Shown in pieces: positions 59,875-64,000 of a stretch of DNA of 64,000 nt. The translations under genes were made by a program, and so were the position numbers. The notes under the pieces were generated by a model, which was given only the letters and a program-made list of their open reading frames with translations, was not told the DNA's origin and did not search any database. Origin of the DNA: Pseudomonadota bacterium (GTDB lineage Bacteria; Pseudomonadota; Alphaproteobacteria; Rhizobiales; Hyphomicrobiaceae); NCBI GenBank assembly GCA_023405815.1, contig JAEXXM010000079.1, forward strand, positions 1-64,000, read 5' to 3'. Numbering within the stretch: position 1 is the first letter of the stretch; every line of letters starts with the position of its first letter.

Positions 59875-60366
59875 CTATGCAGCAGCCTTTTCGTTGACTG
59901 CCGCCTCGGCGATCTGCGTGAGCAGCTCGTCCGCATGCTTTTCTTCCGCGAGGCTCGCTTCGAGCAGTTCGACCACGTCATCTTTGCCCAGCTGTCGCGC
60001 CCAGGTGATGAGCGTGCCGTATCGGGTGATCTCGTAGTGTTCGACTGCCTGTGCAGAACCAATCATCCCTGCATCGAGCACTTGTGGGTCGTCGATAGCG
60101 TTCATGTGCTCTTTGGCTTCGGCTATGATGCCCTCGATCGCTTCGCATTTCTTTCCCCGCGCCCCCACATTGATCAGCTTGAAAACCTGCTCGAGCCGGT
60201 CCACCTGCACCTCGGTCTCCTGGCGGTGCGTCTCGAGAGCGTCCTTTAGCTGCGCGAAACTCGCTTTCTTCGCCATCCCCGGTAGGGCTTGGAGGATATG
60301 TTTTTCGGCGTAGTAGATGTCTCTGAGCGTTTCGACGAACAGGTCTTCCATGGTCTTGACGGGCAT
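59875..60366 (-). CDS. DUF892 (YciF-like) ferritin-like protein, copy 2
   Basis: 163 residues: MEDLFVETLRDIYYAEKHIL, FAQLKDALETHRQETEVQVD, RLEQVFKLINV, CEAIEGIIAEAKEHMNA, VEHYEITRYGTLITWARQLG and LLEASLAEEKHADELLTQIA. All ferritin-like helices with Glu/His metal-site residues are present, the standard YciF/DUF892 protein. ATG 60366 follows GGGAGCG. A perfect EcfG promoter lies 37 bases upstream. Confidence 0.88.
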   Translation of the reverse strand: MPVKTMEDLFVETLRDIYYAEKHILQALPGMAKKASFAQLKDALETHRQETEVQVDRLEQVFKLINVGARGKKCEAIEGIIAEAKEHMNAIDDPQVLDAGMIGSAQAVEHYEITRYGTLITWARQLGKDDVVELLEASLAEEKHADELLTQIAEAAVNEKAAA

Positions 60367-60402
60367 CGTTCGCTCCCATTCTTTATAGTCGACCAGCTGC
60401 AT

Positions 60403-60427
60403 AACGCGCCCTTAGATGTGCAGTTCC
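60403..60427 (-). promoter_or_regulatory. EcfG promoter (GGAAC-N16-CGTT) of DUF892 copy 2
   Basis: Perfect match on the minus strand. Confidence 0.78.
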
Positions 60428-60666
60428 GGGTGCTGGAGACCGTGTCGGTCTCGCTAATTTGCCGATGGCGTACTATTTGTCGGAGCTCATTGCGCAGGGC
60501 TTCTCGCGCTTTGGCTCTCGCTGGAACCTTGTGAAGCTTCGACATTGTCGAGCGCAGACAACGGTGAGCGCCGAGGACATTGCTCTCCTCGAAAAGCAGG
60601 TTGCGCAATCGCAAGTCGCCCATTCGCATGTGTACACACACGGGCGATAGACGAGGCCGCCACGTT

Positions 60667-60692
60667 GGAACTATGTCAATCTGCCGTGCGTT
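60667..60692 (+). promoter_or_regulatory. EcfG promoter (GGAAC-N17-CGTT) of sRNA copy 5
   Basis: Perfect match with no protein gene downstream on this strand; followed by the structured RNA 60700-60804. Confidence 0.75.
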
Positions 60693-60699
60693 GCGCTGT

Positions 60700-60804
60700 C
60701 GAGGTGGTTTCTCCCGATCCACCCTCAAAGCCCTGCTTTGCTAAGCTCGGCTATCCGGCTCGGTCCTCGAAGGGGCCCTCCGTCGCGTGACCGGGCCGGT
60801 TTTC
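60700..60804 (+). ncRNA. EcfG-driven sRNA, GsrN-like family, copy 5
   Basis: Hairpin 1 pairs GAGGTGG (60701-60707) with CCACCCTC (60719-60726, one bulge) around TTTCTCCCGAT. The terminator pairs CCGGCTCGGTC (60755-60765) with GACCGGGCCGG (60789-60799, one mismatch or wobble) and ends in TTTT. Length about 105 nt. It has the best terminator of the five copies and overlaps, tail to tail, the end of the minus-strand frame 60751-61005. Confidence 0.72.
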
Positions 60805-61005
60805 ATTGGGCGACTCGCGGAATAGAGCGCACCTTGTCACCAGCTTGCTCTGAAGACGCACGCAGTCGGGCACTGCGGCAGGGCGCACCTGTCGGCGCAG
60901 AAAGAAGCTCTGCATGTCGCACCTCGTAAAGGTTGTCCCGGCGCGAGCCCAATCGGCACCCATCGCCAAAGACGCAAGGGCTCCAACGAGAGCAAAGATC
61001 CGCAT
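60751..61005 (-). CDS. Possible small secreted protein
   Basis: 84 codons from ATG 61005: MRIFALVGALASLAMGADWA looks like a signal peptide with cleavage near ARA, then a Cys/Arg-rich body with RCDMQSFFLRRQVRPAAVPD and C-terminal GHATEGPFEDRAG. The last 50 bases lie antisense to the terminator of sRNA copy 5, so the true end may have been lost. Upstream are three TTTTGGTAG-like repeats. No EcfG site. Confidence 0.4.
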   Translation of the reverse strand: MRIFALVGALASLAMGADWARAGTTFTRCDMQSFFLRRQVRPAAVPDCVRLQSKLVTRCALFRESPNENRPGHATEGPFEDRAG

Positions 61006-61624
61006 GCAGAGTTCTACCAAAAATTCTACCAAAACTGCCAAAATGATGGCAGCTAAGTTATTGAAATTCAAGAAATGAAAGTGGCTGGGATTAGGATTCA
61101 TTCCCCGTTTGCCGGTCTCGCAACCCATTGAACAATTGTACCGTTTTTCACGCATGGAAAAATCTGTTGTGCTCGTTGTTGTGCTTCGATGGTCGTGAAT
61201 TTCCATCGATTTTTCTATCCTGCAATGAGGGTCTCGACAGCCAGTTTTGGGAGGCGGTTTCCCACACAGTGGAGGTCATTATGAGCGGTTGAGATGTCCC
61301 ACTAGCGGAAGTCGGCCGCACCTTGCGGTTCTCTGCGAGAGCCATCGCCCTTAAGTCCGCTGTTTGGATAAGACCGGGCGAAGTTGCGGATAGCTCAATG
61401 GGTGTTCGTGACCCATCTCGGTCTCCCCATGTGCCGTCTCAACGGCCGTAATGACGTTCTAAAAGGTGACGTCGCTGCTTCCGTGGGTTTTGGCACCGGC
61501 CATTGATCTTGCGGCTTGGTGAATAAGCTCAGCAGTTCTTCTTCGTTTGGCTGACCAGGGTCCGTCGCTAGTCCTTAATCGGCGACCTTCATGCGGGGGT
61601 CACGAACTGAGAGAGGACGATGCG
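61006..61624. other. Intergenic region before the sulfate-binding protein gene
   Basis: No gene recognised. AT-richer than its surroundings between 61010 and 61220, with three minus-strand TTTTGG(C/T)AG units at 61014-61044. GAGAGGACG before 61625 is the next ribosome site. Confidence 0.45.
61014..61044 (-). repeat. Three tandem TTTTGGTAG-like units
   Basis: On the minus strand TTTTGGCAG, TTTTGGTAG and TTTTTGGTAG follow one another just before ATG 61005. Regular spacing near 11 bases suggests a protein-binding array. Confidence 0.4.
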
Positions 61625-62656
61625 ATGAAGATTGAATTTTCACGCCGCCACGTGCTGGCTCTTGCAGCCGCGGCCGGCGTTCTCGGCGCCGCGCAGGTGG
61701 CGCTCGCCGATACTACGCTGCTCAACGTTTCCTATGATCCGACGCGGGAGCTCTACCAGGAGTACAACGCCACCTTTGCCAAGCACTGGAAGGAGAAGAC
61801 CGGCGAGAACGTCACGATCCAGCAGTCGCACGGTGGCTCCGGCAAGCAGGCCCGGGCTGTGATCGACGGCCTCGATGCGGATGTCGTCACCCTGGCGCTG
61901 GCCGGCGACGTCGACCAGCTTCACAAGAAGGGCGGGCTCATTCCGGCCGACTGGCAGAAGCGCTTGCCGCACAACTCCTCGCCCTACTCCTCGACGATCG
62001 TCTTCCTCGTGCGCAAAGGCAATCCGAAGGGCATCAAGGACTGGAACGACCTCGGCAAGGACGGCGTCGAAGTCGTCACGCCGAACCCCAAGACCTCGGG
62101 CGGCGCGCGCTGGAACTACCTCGCGGCCTGGGGTTATGCGCTCAAGCAGCCGGAAGGCGACGAGGCCAAGGCCAAGGATCTGGTCGGCCGCATCTACAAG
62201 AACACCAAGGTGTTGGATACCGGTGCGCGTGGCTCGCTGACGACGTTCACCGAGCGCGGCATCGGCGACGTGCTGATCTCCTGGGAGAACGAGGCGCACC
62301 TCGCCACCAAGGAGCTTGGCCCCGACAAGTTCGAGATCATCACGCCGTCGATCTCGATCCTGGCCGAGCCGCCGGTCTCCGTCGTCGACAAGAACGTCGA
62401 CAAGAAGGGCACGCGCAAGGTGGCCGAGGCCTACCTCGAGTATCTCTACTCGCCCGAAGGCCAGGACATCGCCGGCAAGAACTTCTATCGCCCGACCGAC
62501 GCCAAGGCGGCGGAGAAGTACTCCAAGCAGTTCGCGCCTGTGAAACTGTTCACGATCGATGAGGTGTTCGGCGGCTGGTCCAAGGCGCAGAAGACCCACT
62601 TCGACGACGGCGGCGTGTTCGACCAGATCTACGCACCGGCGGACAAGAAGAGCTGA
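61625..62656 (+). CDS. sbp: Periplasmic sulfate-binding protein of an ABC transporter
   Basis: 343 residues. MKIEFSRRHVLALAAAAGVL has a twin-arginine-like SRRHVL signal. The mature protein shows the sulfate/thiosulfate-binding signature: LLNVSYDPTRELYQEYNATF, QQSHGGSGKQARAVIDGLDA, DVVTLALAGDVDQL, NPKTSGGARWNYLAAWGYAL and SWENEAH. It binds sulfate for uptake with CysTWA-type partners, which are not in the window; CysP/Sbp cannot be separated from sequence alone. ATG 61625 is chosen for its ribosome site and signal peptide. Confidence 0.9.
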   Translation: MKIEFSRRHVLALAAAAGVLGAAQVALADTTLLNVSYDPTRELYQEYNATFAKHWKEKTGENVTIQQSHGGSGKQARAVIDGLDADVVTLALAGDVDQLHKKGGLIPADWQKRLPHNSSPYSSTIVFLVRKGNPKGIKDWNDLGKDGVEVVTPNPKTSGGARWNYLAAWGYALKQPEGDEAKAKDLVGRIYKNTKVLDTGARGSLTTFTERGIGDVLISWENEAHLATKELGPDKFEIITPSISILAEPPVSVVDKNVDKKGTRKVAEAYLEYLYSPEGQDIAGKNFYRPTDAKAAEKYSKQFAPVKLFTIDEVFGGWSKAQKTHFDDGGVFDQIYAPADKKS

Positions 62657-62870
62657 TCGAGAACCAGAGACTGCGACACTCGGCCAATTCCCGATCGGTT
62701 ACCGGACCCACGCCGGTTCCGATCGGGGCTCCTGCTCCCTGAGCCGAGCGTCGGGATGTGCGCCGTTCTCCGCGCGGGGGATCTTCAGGGGCGAATCTTC
62801 CAGGGGAGCGCAGGAGAGCGGCGCCGCATTCCGCGGACGTGGAGCATAGGAACCAGAGCGAGGATCGAGC

Positions 62871-63443
62871 ATGGATACCACCCTGATCGTACCTGGGCTT
62901 TACGGCAGCGGCGTCGACCACTGGCAATCCTGGTTCCAATCGCAAGTTCCAGATTGCGTCCGGGTCGTACAGAGCGATTGGAGCGTGCCGGATTTGACGC
63001 GCTGGTCGGCGCGGCTGCGTCGCGAGCTGAACCGAGCCCCTGGCCGCGTCTGGATCGTTGCTCACAGCTTCGGCTGCCTCGCCTCGGTCGATGTCGCGGC
63101 CGACAGCAGCGAGCGCATCGCCGGGATGATGCTCGTGGCGCCTGCAGATCCGGCGCGCTTCGATTTGCAGAAGGCCATTACGAGAGACGTGCTCGGTGTG
63201 CATTCGATTGTCGTGGCCAGCACGAACGACCGGTGGATGTCGATCGACAGTGCCGAGAGCTGGTCAGGTGCCTGGGGCTCGCAGCTCATCAATCTCGGCG
63301 CGGTCGGACATATCAACGTGAGCTCGGGGCATGGGCCGTGGCCGCGTGGGCTCGACATCTACTCGTCGCTGCGCGGACGCACGTCTCGACGCGCGAGTGC
63401 TCGTCGATCCGAAGGGGATGTTTTCGAGCTTGGAGAGATCTGA
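62871..63443 (+). CDS. RBBP9/YdeN-family alpha/beta hydrolase
   Basis: 190 residues. TLIVPGLYGSGVDHWQSWFQ at the start, nucleophile Ser in AHSFGCLAS, Asp in ASTNDRWMS and His in VGHINVSSGHGPWPRG. The triad and the GHxN-x-S-GxGxWxxG end are the family hallmarks of RBBP9-like serine hydrolases. Natural substrate unknown. It follows the sulfate-binding gene by 214 bases on the same strand. Confidence 0.88.
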   Translation: MDTTLIVPGLYGSGVDHWQSWFQSQVPDCVRVVQSDWSVPDLTRWSARLRRELNRAPGRVWIVAHSFGCLASVDVAADSSERIAGMMLVAPADPARFDLQKAITRDVLGVHSIVVASTNDRWMSIDSAESWSGAWGSQLINLGAVGHINVSSGHGPWPRGLDIYSSLRGRTSRRASARRSEGDVFELGEI

Positions 63444-63676
63444 TGAGCGCGCATGCCGTTCGTCGCAACTGCTGTTTCATTCGCTGCAGCGGAAAAGTGT
63501 GTCGAGCGCGCGTCACGCTGCATGCAGTGTCATGAACCGTCACAGAGCGTCGTTGACGAGGAGGTGCTTGTCCTAAAACATCTAATGATATCAATCTGAT
63601 ATAGCGGAGCGTCGCTCCAACATAGCAGACACCGGAATAAGCGTTGGTTGCGTAACAGTAGGCGTAGGAGTGCGTA

Positions 63677-64000
63677 ATGTACGGGGGAGTACAGGGAGGC
63701 ACCAGCTTAGCGCTGGTGCTCGGACTGGGGCTGTTCGCAGGAGCAGCGCCGGCGAAGTCAGCAGATCTCGGGGGAGATTGCTGCGCTGATCTCGAGGAAA
63801 GAGTTGCGGAGCTCGAGGCGACCACCGCCCGCAAGGGCAATCGCAAGGTGTCGCTCGAAGTTTCGGGGCACGTGAACCAGGGTGTGCTCTACTGGGACGA
63901 CGGCTGGGAGCAGAACGCCTACGTCGTCACCAACGACAACTCGCGTACCCGGTTCCGCTTTCGCGGCAAAGCCAAGATCGACAAGGACTGGGAAGCGGGA
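63677..64000 (+). CDS. Alphaproteobacterial porin, 5' part (runs off the window)
   Basis: The first 108 codons are visible. Signal peptide TSLALVLGLGLFAGAAPAKS, then a Cys pair and coiled coil (GGDCCADLEERVAELEATTA), then a beta-barrel start VSLEVSGHVNQGVLYWDDGW, NSRTRFRFRGKAKID. This is the layout of general porins in Hyphomicrobiales. Start at ATG 63677; GGAG precedes at 63667. Function: outer-membrane diffusion channel. Confidence 0.85.
   Translation, partial: MYGGVQGGTSLALVLGLGLFAGAAPAKSADLGGDCCADLEERVAELEATTARKGNRKVSLEVSGHVNQGVLYWDDGWEQNAYVVTNDNSRTRFRFRGKAKIDKDWEAG

Noticed and set aside
61640..62599. 319-codon minus-strand frame opposite the sulfate-binding protein
   Set aside because: Shadow ORF in a GC-rich gene; the plus-strand protein has a clear family and signal peptide.

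Overview
The window looks like chromosomal DNA of an alphaproteobacterium, most likely order Hyphomicrobiales (Bradyrhizobium/Hyphomicrobium/Rhodoplanes-like). It is GC-rich and carries HWE-type sensor kinases, DUF1236, DUF3309 and PRC-barrel proteins, a small aa3 oxidase subunit IV, a porin with a coiled-coil N-terminus, and many GGAAC-N16/17-CGTT promoters, the EcfG (general stress sigma factor) signature of this class. The genus cannot be fixed from sequence alone.

Layout. (1) About 0.1-6.3 kb is an integrated element: tyrosine integrase, DUF927 helicase/primase-like protein, a 300-bp array of TCCTAA motifs, and a small serine recombinase. (2) 6.3-33 kb is an accessory stretch of small envelope and stress genes (SDR oxidoreductase, MddA-like methyltransferase, DUF2188, DUF1236, PRC-barrel, Rieske-FAD oxidoreductase, DUF305, topoisomerase IB, DUF4142, YetF-like) plus an HWE kinase and two stand-alone receivers. 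(3) 33.7-43 kb holds DUF5985 membrane proteins divergent from a giant poly-HAMP hybrid kinase, followed by a receiver-HWE kinase. (4) 43-51 kb has a trypsin-like protease, a three-gene TolQ/ExbB-type channel operon, a PPOx-fold protein and a NarL-type two-component pair. (5) 51-61 kb is again small stress genes (two DUF892 ferritin-like genes, two DUF3606 remnants, DUF6496, a second SDR), remnants of LigD, a CBS protein, an ion channel and a sugar dehydrogenase, and most of the small RNA genes. (6) 61.6-64 kb returns to core-type genes: sulfate-binding protein, RBBP9-like hydrolase, start of a porin.

The unifying signal is regulation. I read 22 perfect GGAAC-N16/17-CGTT sites; about one is expected by chance. 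Twenty-one lie upstream of a gene, a broken gene or an RNA gene in the right orientation, and the remaining assignment (23970) is a longer-leader case upstream of topoisomerase IB. Several drive no protein. They are followed by roughly 100-nt structured segments with a C-rich loop in the first hairpin and a terminator-like last stem. Five such copies (17.7, 51.9, 52.7, 55.5, 60.7 kb) form one family that resembles GsrN, the EcfG-dependent stress sRNA of Caulobacter. Two shorter EcfG-driven RNA genes (32.9 and 55.1 kb) have a different sequence. The window therefore looks like an EcfG regulon island containing an expanded sRNA family, together with the kinase type (HWE) that feeds the PhyR-NepR-EcfG switch. 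ecfG, phyR and nepR themselves are not here.

Many accessory genes are frame-disrupted (VOC, NUDIX, DUF2267, L,D-transpeptidase, DUF1772, CBS, ion channel, LigD, ABC exporter). Large housekeeping and signalling genes are intact. This suggests decay of redundant stress genes, though assembly indels cannot be excluded from sequence alone. No rRNA, tRNA, CRISPR array or complete insertion sequence was recognised.
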